Assembly (NCBI RefSeq): GCF_001864935.2
Contig: NZ_CP126267.1
Coordinates: 2,914,001-2,978,000, forward strand
DNA from: Curtobacterium sp. MCBA15_012
GTDB taxonomy: Bacteria; Actinomycetota; Actinomycetes; Actinomycetales; Microbacteriaceae
Direction: 5' to 3'
DNA length: 64,000 bases
Shown: positions 25,487 through 34,355 of the stretch, piece by piece
How the letters are laid out: each line of letters opens with the position of its first letter
How positions within the stretch are numbered: the stretch's first letter is position 1
Made by a program: the position numbers and the translations under genes
Notes under the pieces: model-generated
What the model saw: the letters and a program-made list of their open reading frames with translations, nothing else
What the model was told of the DNA's origin: nothing
The model's database searches: none

Positions 25487-28191
25487 GGTCGGACCATCCG
25501 GGCACCGCCGAGGACCGACGTGGCCCAGCGGGACAGGCGCGCACGGTCGACCTTGGAGTTGTGCCGGATGTCGGTCGGCAGCACGGGCACGACGAGCACC
25601 GCGGCGAGCGGGACCCCGGCGGCGGCCCGGACCGCGGTCGCGAGGGACGCCGTCGCGAGGCCCGGACGACGGACGGGCGGTACGGTCTCGACCACGGCGA
25701 CGACCTGCTGCGTCCCCGTGGGGCCGACGCCCGCGACACCGACGCGGCCGACGCCGTCGACGGCCTCGATCCGCTGCTCGGGGCCGACCGGGGTGACGAC
25801 GCCACGGGCGGTGGCCACGACGTGCTGCAGACGGCCCTCGACCCAGAGGCGGCCGTCGGCGTCGAGGTGCCCGACGTCACCGGTGCGGTGCCCGCGCGGG
25901 TCGTCGACGCCCTGCCGCGAGGCCCGGTTCGTCCGCCAGAGCCGGTCGTAGTGGTCGCGGACGTGCGGCGCCGCGACGACGATCTCCCCCGTGACGCCCG
26001 CGGCGTCCGTGGGGGTACCGCTCGGGACGCCGAGGTCGTCGAGCGGCGCGATGCGCACCCGGACCCCGGCCGCCGGGACGCCGACGCAGATGCCGGACCC
26101 GGAGGTGTCGCCCGCGGCGCGCACGCCGTCCAGGTCGACGTCGGTCATGAGCAGTCCCTCGGTCATGCCGTAGGGGGTGTGCGCACTCGCGTTCGGCATG
26201 AGCTCGGTCGCCGCCGCGAGGAGCGCCTCGGGGACCGGCGCGCCGGCCGACAGGAACAGCCGGACCCCGGCGAGGGCCTCCCGGTCGGTCGCGGTCAGGT
26301 CACCCGCGGTCGCGACCACGTTCGCCAGGGCGGCCGGCGAGAGGAACACCACGGTGGCGTCGACCGCGCGCACGGCGTCGGCCACGGCCCGCGCGGTGAG
26401 GGTGCGGGGTGCGGTCACGTCCATGTCCGGCGCGACCGACCGTGCACCGAGCGCCGGCCCGAGCAGCGCGAACGGCGCGAAGCCCGCGACGAGTCCGGTC
26501 CCGACGCCGACGTCGTACTGCGCCGCGAGCACGTCGCGGACGGCCGCGAGCTGCCGGTGCGTGTACACGACGCCCTTCGCGGGACCGGTCGACCCGGAGG
26601 TGAAGAGCACGGCGGCGGGGTCCTCGGGGGACGGTGCGGCCGGCAGGGTCCGCCCGGACGCGAGCAGCCGGGCACCACGGCGTGCGACCTCCGCGAGGGA
26701 GTGCTCCACCCGCAGCGCGCGACGCGCGGGTGCGGGCAGCGCGACGGTCGCGATCCGCCGCCCCGGCCAGCCGAGCGCGCGCGCCGCCGCCAGCCCGGGC
26801 AGCGCGCCGACGATCCAGTCCGGGCGCGCGCCGCGGACGGCACGCGTGAGCCCGCGCAGCCCGAGTCCCGCGTCCGCGACCACGACGACGGCACCGATCC
26901 GGACGCACGCGTACAGGACCGCGGTCAGGTCGGCACCCGGCGTGACGAGGAGCGAGACGCGGTCGCCGTGGCGGACACCGAGGTCGGCGAGCCCGACCGC
27001 GACCTCGTCGACACGGCGCGCGAGCAGCCGCCAGGACACGGTGCGGGGGCCGCCGGGGGCGGCCATCTCGACGAGCGCGGGGCCGTCGGCGTCGCGCTGG
27101 TCCTCGAGTGCGGCCCAGAGCGGGCGGCTCGCGTCGGCCGTGTGGTCCGGGACGTCGGTCGGGAGGCGCGGCTCGCCCCCGGCGGGTGCGCGGCCGTCCG
27201 GCAGGTGGTCGCCCAGCCAGTCGGTGAGCGTGCCCGCCACGTCGGCGTCGTCGGGCAGCAGGTGCCCGGCGCCCTCGAAGCGGTGCACGTCGGCGTGCGG
27301 CAGCCGTGCCGTGAGGTCGTCGAGGTAGCGCTCCAGGAACACCGGGTCGCGCGGCCCCCACACCAGGAGCGCGGGCACCCGCAGGGCGGCGACACCGGTC
27401 GCGATGCGGTCGAGCTCGGCGGCGCTCGGGTGCGCGGCGTCGACCGGGATGTCCGCGACGAAGCCGCCGATCCCCCCGCGGCGCGCGGCCCCGCGGTACG
27501 GCGCACGGTAGGCGTCGGCGACGGGTCGGTCGAGCCGGGGGTGGGCGATCGCGAGCGTCGTCTCGAGGAACGCCGGCGTCAGGACCGTCCCGCGCCCGAG
27601 CACCTGCGGCCGCAGTGCGAGCCGGAGCGGAGCGGGGATCGGGGCGTCCTCGGGCTGGTGCACGGCGGTGTTGCACGTGACGACCCCGGCGAGCAGCCCG
27701 GGGTGGTCGACCGCCCAGCCGAGGGAGACGACACCGCCCCAGTCGTGCCCGACCGTGACGACCGGACCGGTCAGCCCGAGCACGTCGGTCAGGGCGCCGA
27801 GGTCGCGCACGCGGTCGGCGAGGCGGTGCTGCACGCCGGTGCGCTCCGAGAACCCCATGTCCAGCTGGTCGACCGCGACGACGCGCCAGGCCGGGCCGCC
27901 GGCGCGGGCGACCGCGAGGGTCTGCGCCGCGACGGACCGCCACAGGTACGACCACGTCGGGTTGCCGTGCACGCACAGCAGCGTGCCCACCGGGGTCGCG
28001 CCGAGCGCGTCGAGGGAGCCGGCCGTGTCGAGGAGGTGCCACGTGCGGTCCGGGTGATCCGTGCCTCCCGTCCGGTCCGTGCCACCCGGGACGGTGACCA
28101 ACCGCGACCAGGCCGGGTCGAGTCCGGGCAGGGGCGGCGGGAGCGTCGCCGGAGCCGTGGAGGCGGCGACGCGCGGGAGGTCGGACCTCAC
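25483..28191 (-). CDS. OleBC fusion: beta-lactone decarboxylase plus beta-lactone synthetase
   Basis: A 902-residue two-domain enzyme starting at GTG that overlaps the oleA stop. Residues 55-330 are an alpha/beta-hydrolase of the haloalkane-dehalogenase type, with nucleophile Asp150 in VGHDWGGVV and His310 in EGAGHLLPDD; this is the OleB domain that converts beta-lactones to olefins. Residues 355-902 are an AMP-forming ligase with the P-loop LFTSGSTGPAKGV (about 529-541), the OleC domain closing beta-hydroxy acids into beta-lactones. Fused OleBC is known from actinobacteria such as Micrococcus. A GGTDRTGGTDHPDR insert lies near the N-terminus. Confidence 0.9.
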   Translation of the reverse strand: MRSDLPRVAASTAPATLPPPLPGLDPAWSRLVTVPGGTDRTGGTDHPDRTWHLLDTAGSLDALGATPVGTLLCVHGNPTWSYLWRSVAAQTLAVARAGGPAWRVVAVDQLDMGFSERTGVQHRLADRVRDLGALTDVLGLTGPVVTVGHDWGGVVSLGWAVDHPGLLAGVVTCNTAVHQPEDAPIPAPLRLALRPQVLGRGTVLTPAFLETTLAIAHPRLDRPVADAYRAPYRGAARRGGIGGFVADIPVDAAHPSAAELDRIATGVAALRVPALLVWGPRDPVFLERYLDDLTARLPHADVHRFEGAGHLLPDDADVAGTLTDWLGDHLPDGRAPAGGEPRLPTDVPDHTADASRPLWAALEDQRDADGPALVEMAAPGGPRTVSWRLLARRVDEVAVGLADLGVRHGDRVSLLVTPGADLTAVLYACVRIGAVVVVADAGLGLRGLTRAVRGARPDWIVGALPGLAAARALGWPGRRIATVALPAPARRALRVEHSLAEVARRGARLLASGRTLPAAPSPEDPAAVLFTSGSTGPAKGVVYTHRQLAAVRDVLAAQYDVGVGTGLVAGFAPFALLGPALGARSVAPDMDVTAPRTLTARAVADAVRAVDATVVFLSPAALANVVATAGDLTATDREALAGVRLFLSAGAPVPEALLAAATELMPNASAHTPYGMTEGLLMTDVDLDGVRAAGDTSGSGICVGVPAAGVRVRIAPLDDLGVPSGTPTDAAGVTGEIVVAAPHVRDHYDRLWRTNRASRQGVDDPRGHRTGDVGHLDADGRLWVEGRLQHVVATARGVVTPVGPEQRIEAVDGVGRVGVAGVGPTGTQQVVAVVETVPPVRRPGLATASLATAVRAAAGVPLAAVLVVPVLPTDIRHNSKVDRARLSRWATSVLGGARMVRP

Positions 28192-29288
28192 CAGCGCAGT
28201 TCCATCATCGCCGTGTTGATGCCGGAGCCCACGCCGCCGAGGAACACGCGGTCACCGCGGGTGATGCCGCCGCGGGCGACCTCGTCCGCGAGGGTGATCG
28301 GGATCGACGCCGGACCGACGTTGCCGTAGCGCTGGTACGTCGTCGGCACCTTGGCACGCGGGATGCCGATCGCCTCGACGAAGGCGTTCGTGTGCACGTC
28401 CGAGACCTGGTGCAGCACGTAGCGGTCCATGTCCGCCCAGTCGAAGTGCGCGCGGGCCTCGGTCCAGGCGGCGACGACGAGCTCCATGCCGCCCTTGAGC
28501 AGCATCTTCGCGTCGGTGAACATGCCGTCGACGCTGCCGACGCACAGGTCGTACCACTGCGTCGCGGCACGGGTGACACCGCCGATGATGCGGTGGCCCT
28601 CGGGGTGCACGTCGGACGGGCCGAGCACGGCGGCCGCGGCACCGGACCCGAGGGTCAGGCTCGCGAACTCGCTCATGAAGTCCTTGCGGTTCCGGCCGCC
28701 CTGGTTGAGGCGGTCGATCGTGTTGAGCTGCACCTGGTCGGCGTCCTCGCCGTCGACCACGAGCGCGTACTTGATCTGGCCGGAGTCGATCATGCTCGCG
28801 GCGACGCTCATCGCGTTGACGAAGCCGAGGCACGCGTTCGCGATGTCGAAGTTGATCGCGGACGACGGCAGGCCGAGCCCGTGGTGCAGCCGGACGGCGA
28901 CGCTCGGCTCGAGGTGCGGGCGGGTCACCGACGTGTTGATGAGCAGGCCGACGTCCTCGGGGCGGATGCCCGCCTCGGCCATGGCGCGGCGGCCGGCGTC
29001 GATCGCGGCGTCCTGGAAGGTCTGGCCCTCGCCCCAGTTGCGACGCTCGGTGACGCCCGCGACGCGCTCCAGCAGGCCCATCGGCAGGCGCAGGCGCCGG
29101 AGGACCCCGCGCAGCTTCGCCTCGATGTCGGCCGAGGTCGTGACCCGCTCGGCCGTGGTCGTCGCGACCGAGAGCAGGGACACGTTCTGGTGCTTCGCGG
29201 TGGCGTTGCCCGGGCGCTCCACGTCGTCGTTCGGGGTGGGGTCGACGGGGCGGTCAGCGAGTATCGTCACCGGGTCATCTTTCCGCAT
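28188..29288 (-). CDS. oleA: OleA-type acyl-CoA condensing thiolase
   Basis: A 366-residue thiolase-fold enzyme. OleA joins two fatty acyl-CoAs head to head to a beta-keto acid. The catalytic triad is present: Cys153 (NACLGFVNAM), His293 (LHQVSDVHT) and Asn323 (YGNVGPASIP), plus Glu127 in TRPHLEPS at the position of the OleA-specific glutamate. First of oleA-oleBC-oleD. The start could alternatively be the GTG six codons later (VTILADRP). The gap to the upstream rimK-like gene is only 40 bases, so they may share a transcript. Confidence 0.92.
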   Translation of the reverse strand: MRKDDPVTILADRPVDPTPNDDVERPGNATAKHQNVSLLSVATTTAERVTTSADIEAKLRGVLRRLRLPMGLLERVAGVTERRNWGEGQTFQDAAIDAGRRAMAEAGIRPEDVGLLINTSVTRPHLEPSVAVRLHHGLGLPSSAINFDIANACLGFVNAMSVAASMIDSGQIKYALVVDGEDADQVQLNTIDRLNQGGRNRKDFMSEFASLTLGSGAAAAVLGPSDVHPEGHRIIGGVTRAATQWYDLCVGSVDGMFTDAKMLLKGGMELVVAAWTEARAHFDWADMDRYVLHQVSDVHTNAFVEAIGIPRAKVPTTYQRYGNVGPASIPITLADEVARGGITRGDRVFLGGVGSGINTAMMELRW

Positions 29289-29328
29289 CGTGGCTGGGTG
29301 TGGGGTCCGTTCCGGGTGGGAGACGGCG

Positions 29329-30507
29329 TCATGCGTCCTTCGGGAGCTTCCGGACCTTGCTCCGACGGCGTCGGCGGTCCGGGATCATCGAGCGCATCTC
29401 CTCGAGCTTGCCGAAGCAGAGCAGCCGGTCGCTCGCCTGCAGGGTCACGCCGCTCCGGGGGTTCGGGATCACGTTCGCGCCGCGGTGCAGGGTGAGCACC
29501 GTGATGTCGCGGTCCCAGAGCCCCGACTCCTTGATCGTCCGGCCGACCAGGTCGGCGTTCGTGTGCACGAGGAGCTCGGCGACACCGTACCCGGTCGACA
29601 CGCTGAGGCGCTGGCGCACGTCGATCTCCGGGAAGGCGACCTGGTTGCCGATGAAGTCGATGATCGCGCCGGCGACGTCGAGGCCCGTCGCACGCTCGAT
29701 GCCCTCGAGCCCGGGCGACGAGTTGACCTCCATCACGAGCGGGCCGTCGTTGCCCTCGAGCATGTCGACGCCCGCGACCCGGAGACCCATGATCTGCGCC
29801 GAGCGGACCGCCGCCTCCTCGTACTCGGGCGTCAGCGTGACCTTCTCGACCGTGCCGCCGCGGTGCACGTTCGACCGGAACTCGTCGCCGCTCGCACTCC
29901 GGCGCATCGCCGCGACGACCCGGTCGCCGACGACGAGCGCGCGGATGTCCCGCCCCCGGCTCTCGGAGACGAACGCCTGGATGAGGACGTTCTGCTTCGT
30001 CGAGTGCAGCGTCTCGACGATCGACTCGGCGACCTTCGCCTCCGGCGCCAGGATCACGCCGATGCCCTGCGTGCCCTCGAGCAGCTTGATGACGACGGGC
30101 GCACCGCCGACCCGGTCGATCGCCCCGCGGACGTCGGCGCGGCTGTTCACGAACGTCGTCGCCGGCATGCCGATGTGGTGCCGGGACAGGATCTGGTTCG
30201 CGCGGAGCTTGTCGCGCGAGTTCGTGATCCCCGTCGCGGTGTTCGGCGTGTAGACGTCCATCTGCTCGAACTGCCGCACGACCGCGGTGCCGTAGTACGT
30301 GATCGAGTTCCCGATCCGGGGCAGCACGGCGTCGTAGTCGCTGAGCAGCTTGCCGCGGTAGAGCAGGTCGGGCTCGTCGGCGGTCAGGTCGATCGCGAAC
30401 CGCAGCGTGTTCAACACCTTGACGTCGTGCCCGCGGTCGATCGCGGCGGCACGCAGGCGCTGCGTCGAGTACGCGTGCGGGGCGCGCGACAGGATGGCGA
30501 GTTTCAT
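29329..30507 (-). CDS. rimK: RimK-family ATP-grasp ligase with C-terminal RCK_C-like domain
   Basis: A 392-residue protein. Residues 1-290 match RimK (MKLAILSRAPHAYSTQRL, VLPRIGNSITYYG, KLLEGTQGIGVIL, EVNSSPGLEGIE), an ATP-grasp enzyme adding glutamate to protein or peptide termini. From about 305 to 385 it carries an extra domain (ELLVHTNADLVGRTI ... RLLCFGKLEEM) like the TrkA C-terminal ligand-binding domain. The substrate is unknown. A RimB-like protease gene is divergent, a pairing known for RimK in other bacteria. Confidence 0.88.
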   Translation of the reverse strand: MKLAILSRAPHAYSTQRLRAAAIDRGHDVKVLNTLRFAIDLTADEPDLLYRGKLLSDYDAVLPRIGNSITYYGTAVVRQFEQMDVYTPNTATGITNSRDKLRANQILSRHHIGMPATTFVNSRADVRGAIDRVGGAPVVIKLLEGTQGIGVILAPEAKVAESIVETLHSTKQNVLIQAFVSESRGRDIRALVVGDRVVAAMRRSASGDEFRSNVHRGGTVEKVTLTPEYEEAAVRSAQIMGLRVAGVDMLEGNDGPLVMEVNSSPGLEGIERATGLDVAGAIIDFIGNQVAFPEIDVRQRLSVSTGYGVAELLVHTNADLVGRTIKESGLWDRDITVLTLHRGANVIPNPRSGVTLQASDRLLCFGKLEEMRSMIPDRRRRRSKVRKLPKDA

Positions 30508-30565
30508 CGGGGTGCTCCACGGGGGTTCGAGGACGTCGACGGCGACGCTCCATCAAAGCATGCGA

Positions 30566-30571
30566 CAGGAT
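30566..30571 (+). promoter_or_regulatory. Candidate -10 box of the RimB-like gene
   Basis: CAGGAT, six bases before the ATG at 30578. The spacing matches the leaderless pattern seen elsewhere in the window and supports this start over the ATG at 30560. Confidence 0.4.
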
Positions 30572-30577
30572 GGCCCC

Positions 30578-31039
30578 ATGGCCCGGAACCCGATGATCGC
30601 AGGCTGGCGCGAGTGGGCTGCCCTGCCCGGTCTCGAGCTGCCCTGGATCAAGGTCAAGCTCGACACCGGCGCACGGAGCTCGGCACTGCACGCGTTCGAC
30701 CTCGAGGAGCTCCCCGGCGACCGCGTGCGCTTCTCGGTGCACCCCTGGCAGGACACCGACGCCGACGCCGTCACCCACGAGTGCGAGGTGCACGACCGGC
30801 GGGTCGTGCGGAGCTCGACGGGCCACACCCAGGAACGCATCGTCGTGCTGACGCCGATCACGCTGGCCGGGATCACGGTCGACGCCGAGGTCACGCTGAG
30901 CAACCGCGACCAGATGGGCTTCCGGATGCTCGTCGGTCGGCAGGCGCTGCGGCAGGGGTTCCTCGTCGACCCGGCGCGGTCGTTCACGGCGGGACGGGCG
31001 CCGAAGGAGATCCGGCGGCGCAACCGCGGGCGGGTCTGA
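30578..31039 (+). CDS. RimB-like retropepsin-type protease
   Basis: A 153-residue protein of the ATP-dependent zinc protease-named family, now seen as retropepsin-like. The active-site signature is KVKLDTGARSSALHAFD with the catalytic Asp. The C-terminal half has ITLAGITVDAEVTLSNRD and GFRMLVGRQALRQGFLVDP. RimB proteins process poly-glutamate tails made by RimK, which agrees with the divergent rimK. The start at 30578 is preferred. Confidence 0.85.
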   Translation: MARNPMIAGWREWAALPGLELPWIKVKLDTGARSSALHAFDLEELPGDRVRFSVHPWQDTDADAVTHECEVHDRRVVRSSTGHTQERIVVLTPITLAGITVDAEVTLSNRDQMGFRMLVGRQALRQGFLVDPARSFTAGRAPKEIRRRNRGRV

Positions 31040-31178
31040 GGCGCGGTCGCGCTGGGCGCGCTGCGCGCGCTGGGCGCGCTGGGCGCGCTGGGCTGGCCGC
31101 TGGTCGCTGCGCGCTGGCCGGTGGCCGGCGTAGCCGTGCCGCGCCGTGCGCCGGCGGCTGCCGGTGCCGCATGCTCCT

Positions 31179-31238
31179 GCACAACGGGAAGCACGTCGAA
31201 CCACGTCGTTCCGTGGTGCGGCATGCTTCCCGTTGTGC
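31179..31238. repeat. Nested inverted repeat
   Basis: GCACAACGGGAAGCA (31179-31193) is perfectly complementary to 31224-31238. Inside, ACCAC (31200-31204) pairs with GTGGT (31213-31217). It is followed by the more usual terminator hairpin. It might be a REP-like element or an RNA structure. Confidence 0.75.
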
Positions 31239-31270
31239 GCGCCTCCCGACATGCGGCCGACTCCACGGCG

Positions 31271-31310
31271 GACGGGAGGCGCGGGGCCGGCTGCATCCGC
31301 GCCTCCCGTC
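31271..31310. terminator. Hairpin downstream of the RimB-like gene
   Basis: GACGGGAGGCGCGG (31271-31284) pairs with 31297-31310. Member of the hairpin family seen at many gene ends in this window. Confidence 0.6.
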
Positions 31311-31398
31311 CCGGAGGGGCCGTATTCCACACGCTCCTTGTCAGTTCGTTCGAAATGCTACGTTCTCCACATTGCCGGTCTGGTGATGGGGGTGGGAC

Positions 31399-32966
31399 GT
31401 GGGGTTCGGGTTCGACGACGCCGCAGCTGCGCGGCTCGCGGCGTGCGCTGCGCAGGCCGCGCTGGCGCTGCGCGGGAGCGCGTGGCCGCGACGGAGCGCT
31501 GCAGAGGCAGCGCTGCGGGACTTCGACGGCGGGTACGCGCGACTCTTCGAGACCGCCAGGACCGTCGAGTACGAGGACCGGGTGCGTCTCGCGCACGCCC
31601 TCGACGACCTCGCCGACCAGGTGCGGATCGCCCGGCACCAGGCCTCACAGGAGCGCCACCGACGGTCGGAGCTCGCGGCCTGGCGGAAGCGGGCAGCTGA
31701 CCGCGAGCACACCCTGGTCGGCATCGCTGCCGCGTGGGAGCCCCTGCTCGATGCGAGCGCGGCGGCCTTCGACCCGGAACCGACCGCGGCCCCGATCAGA
31801 CCGACGCCCGTCACCGCGACCTTCCGTGCTCGGCACCGACGACGGACCGGCGCGCAGGCGACCGGGCGCAGCAGTGCCGATCCGGAACGGTTGCGCCGGT
31901 TCACCGCCACGGCCCAGGCGCAGGACGGTGTGACGGAACAGGACCTCGTCCGCGTCCGGGACGCGTGGGCGGGCTTCCGTGACCGGTGTGGGTGGGTCCC
32001 CGTCGAGGCACCGCCGCTGCCGGGCGGTTTCGGTGCGTACCTCGACGAGAACGCCGAGGACGCCCGGTGGGCGGCGCGGATCGCCGCCGCGTTCGAGGCC
32101 GCCGGAGGACGATCGGTCGCCGACGTCGCGCTCGACATCGCCGGAGCGTCGACCCTCTCCCCTGCGGCACGGCGGCTGCTGGAGCCGTCCCTGACCCCGG
32201 CGGAGGTCGCGGCGGCCTGGAAGGAGCTCGGGCTCACCGCCGAGGACATCGCAGTACTCCCGCTGCGGACCCAGGTGCAGGTGGCGAACCTCGACGGGGT
32301 GCCCGCCGTCGCTCGTGACGTGGCCTCGCGGCGGGTGCTCGCCGCGGCGCTCCGAGACCCCGAGCGGATGTACCGGCTCTTCGGTCTGGCGTACACGTAC
32401 GGAGCGGTGAGCCTCGAGGAGTTCACCACACAGGTCCGCGCGCTCGCGCAGGGGCTCCAACGAGCGGACCGGATCGCAGCCGACCTGCCGGCGCCGACCG
32501 CGACGGTGGCGCAGCTCGTCGGCTTCGGCGTCGCGAACGGCGCTCCCGTCGCCGCAGTCGTGCTGGGCGACCTCGACACCGCCGCGAACGTCACGGTGAA
32601 CGTCCCCGGAGCGACGACGACGCTCGGCAGCACGCTGGAGAAGACGCAAGCCGCTTCTGGGCTCCTCCGGTCTGCCGCGAGGGCACGGAAGACGGATTCG
32701 TACGCGATCGTGTCCTGGTTCGGCTACCGCGCACCCGCCTTCCCCGAGGTCCCGGCGCAGGGGCGGGCCGCCGCGGGTGGGGCCGAGCTGGCGTCGTTCC
32801 TCGACGGCATCCACGACAGCCGAGGGGGCGCACCGCGTCGGTCCACGGTCCTCGGCCACTCGTACGGCTCCACGACCGCAGCCGAAGCGCTGGCCCAGAC
32901 CCGACACCTGGCTCGACGGCTCAGGACACCATCTCGAAGCTCGTCGCTACCGGAGTACCAGGATGA
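31399..32966 (+). pseudogene. DUF1023 alpha/beta hydrolase with internal deletion
   Basis: Translation from GTG is coherent for about 500 residues: a helical N-terminal region, then the start of the DUF1023 hydrolase domain with GHSYGSTTAAEAL (nucleophile Ser488). Directly after it the frame turns into Arg-rich nonsense that runs on across the next gene. In a second frame, codons from 32922 read QDTISKLVATGVPG and stop with TGA at 32964-32966, overlapping the next ATG as in an intact operon. I infer an internal deletion that removed the rest of the hydrolase domain, including the acid and His residues, and shifted the frame. Confidence 0.7.
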
Positions 32967-33637
32967 AGATCATGCGATCGCTTCGTGCCCTCGTAGCAGC
33001 CGCCTGCTGCGCTTGGCTCCTCACCGCGTGCACCAGCCCAGGAGGCCACATGCCAGTCGATGCCGCAGGTCTGACAGAGGACGACGTGGCGGAGATGTCG
33101 GCGCAGCAGGAGTTCGACCGGTACGCCGAGCGCTACGCGCAGATGCAGGTGGTCCTCGCGGAAGCGCAGCGAGCGGTACACGTCGGCGAGTGGTCGTGGA
33201 TCGGCGGCGACCGGGTTCCCAACATCGGCGGAGACGGAATCGTTCCGCTCCGTGGAGCCGGTCCCCGCAACAGTTACTTCCTCCGGAGCGATCGGCTGTG
33301 GTCGCCTGCTGGAGCGACCGGAGACCCGCGCGATCTGCAGCCCATGATCGACTTCTTCGGGCAGCGCGACTGGTCCTACCGCGAGCGGACACGAGGTCGC
33401 TACCACGAGGTCCTGGCTGACACGGGAACCGGTTGGCACGTCGAGTACGAGGTGCAGCCCGATGGGGACTACGGCCTCACCGTGTACAGCGGGCAGTACT
33501 GGACCAACGACGGCCACGCACTGACCGAGGCCGTCGGCGGCCGCAATGACGGGGAGTACCCCGAGGAGTCCCTACCCGGCGAGTACCCGCCGTTCCCGAA
33601 GTGGAGCGACCCGATCATCAGCCCGCCGAAGACCTGA
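32963..33637 (+). CDS. Lipoprotein of unknown function
   Basis: A 224-residue predicted lipoprotein: MKIMRSLRALVAAACCAW then the lipobox LLTAC. The mature part is acidic and aromatic-rich (VGEWSWIGGDRVPNIGGD, WHVEYEVQPDGDYGLTVYSG). No family recognised. It overlaps the remnant stop of the DUF1023 gene by four bases (ATGA) and so was probably its operon partner. Base composition is slightly less GC-rich than neighbouring genes. Confidence 0.75.
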   Translation: MKIMRSLRALVAAACCAWLLTACTSPGGHMPVDAAGLTEDDVAEMSAQQEFDRYAERYAQMQVVLAEAQRAVHVGEWSWIGGDRVPNIGGDGIVPLRGAGPRNSYFLRSDRLWSPAGATGDPRDLQPMIDFFGQRDWSYRERTRGRYHEVLADTGTGWHVEYEVQPDGDYGLTVYSGQYWTNDGHALTEAVGGRNDGEYPEESLPGEYPPFPKWSDPIISPPKT

Positions 33638-33777
33638 GCGCGCATCGCCCGCCAGCCCAACGGGAGCGCCTGCCGGCGGTGCAGGAGCGCGGCATGCAGC
33701 TCGCCACCGTCAGCGCGACCGCCGTCCCGGCGGGCCGAGACGGTCGCGCCTCCCGTCCGTACCGTGGGCCTGCGCGG

Positions 33778-34332
33778 TCAGGGCAGGAGCGCGACGGCGA
33801 CCGCGCGCGCGGTCGCCGTCCCGCCTGCCGCATCCCGCAGCCGCATCGCCAGCGATCCCGACACGACGAGCAACAGCTGCTCGGCGAGCGCCGGGGCTGC
33901 GGCACCGACGAGCGGGCGGGCGGTCTCGGTCAGCCGGCGGCGCAGCGTGTCGGTCTCCCGGTCGAGCACGGCCCGGACGTCGGCGGGGGCGTCGACGTAC
34001 TCGGCCGCGGTCCCGAGGAACGCGCACCACCGTGAACCGGTCGGGGTCGCGCGGTGGTCGTCGAGCGCGTCGAACACGGCGAGCAACCGGCCCCGGTCGT
34101 CGGACGCCCGGGCGACGGCGCGGTCCCACGTGGCGGTCCAGTCGTCGTGGCGGCGGTCGAGGGCGGCCGCGACGAGGGCCTCCTTGCTCGGGTACCCGCG
34201 GTAGAGCGTCGCCGAGGACACCCCGGCGCGCTCGAGCACCGCGTCCACCGGGGTCGCCGCGATGCCCCGTGTGAAGAAGAGCTCCTCGGCGGCGTCGAGC
34301 ACGCGCTGCTCGGTCGCTGGACGCATCGCCAT
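33778..34332 (-). CDS. TetR-family regulator
   Basis: A 184-residue repressor. The N-terminal HTH is RVLDAAEELFFTRGIAATPVDAVLERAGVSSATLYRGYPSKEA, quoted here in parts: helix-turn-helix VDAVLERAGVSSATLYRGYP. The C-terminal ligand domain is diverged. It is divergent from an MFS gene with only 23 bases between the starts. A TAGGCT hexamer (34339-34344, minus) stands six bases before the ATG. It probably controls the adjacent exporter. Confidence 0.88.
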   Translation of the reverse strand: MAMRPATEQRVLDAAEELFFTRGIAATPVDAVLERAGVSSATLYRGYPSKEALVAAALDRRHDDWTATWDRAVARASDDRGRLLAVFDALDDHRATPTGSRWCAFLGTAAEYVDAPADVRAVLDRETDTLRRRLTETARPLVGAAAPALAEQLLLVVSGSLAMRLRDAAGGTATARAVAVALLP

Positions 34333-34338
34333 GCCGTC

Positions 34339-34348
34339 AGCCTACGAT
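34339..34348. promoter_or_regulatory. Overlapping divergent -10 boxes
   Basis: TAGGCT on the minus strand (34339-34344) and TACGAT on the plus strand (34343-34348) share two bases. Each lies 6-7 bases before its gene's start codon, so tetR and the MFS gene appear to be leaderless and to compete for the same site. Confidence 0.55.
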
Positions 34349-34355
34349 CCCAGAA

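Larger units (their letters stand above)
31040..31398. other. Gene-free region with repeats and a hairpin
   Basis: No credible gene in these 359 bases. From 31048 to about 31100 there is a GCGCTGGGC nonamer run. At 31179-31238 there is a nested inverted repeat. At 31271-31310 there is a terminator-type hairpin. The last 70 bases are less GC-rich and contain TTGTCA (31338-31343) and TACGTT (31359-31364), a possible promoter for the DUF1023 gene. Confidence 0.7.

Noticed and set aside
32777..32962. Upstream extension of the lipoprotein gene
   Set aside because: The extension has no signal peptide and overlaps the DUF1023 coding region; the signal peptide begins at the ATG at 32963.
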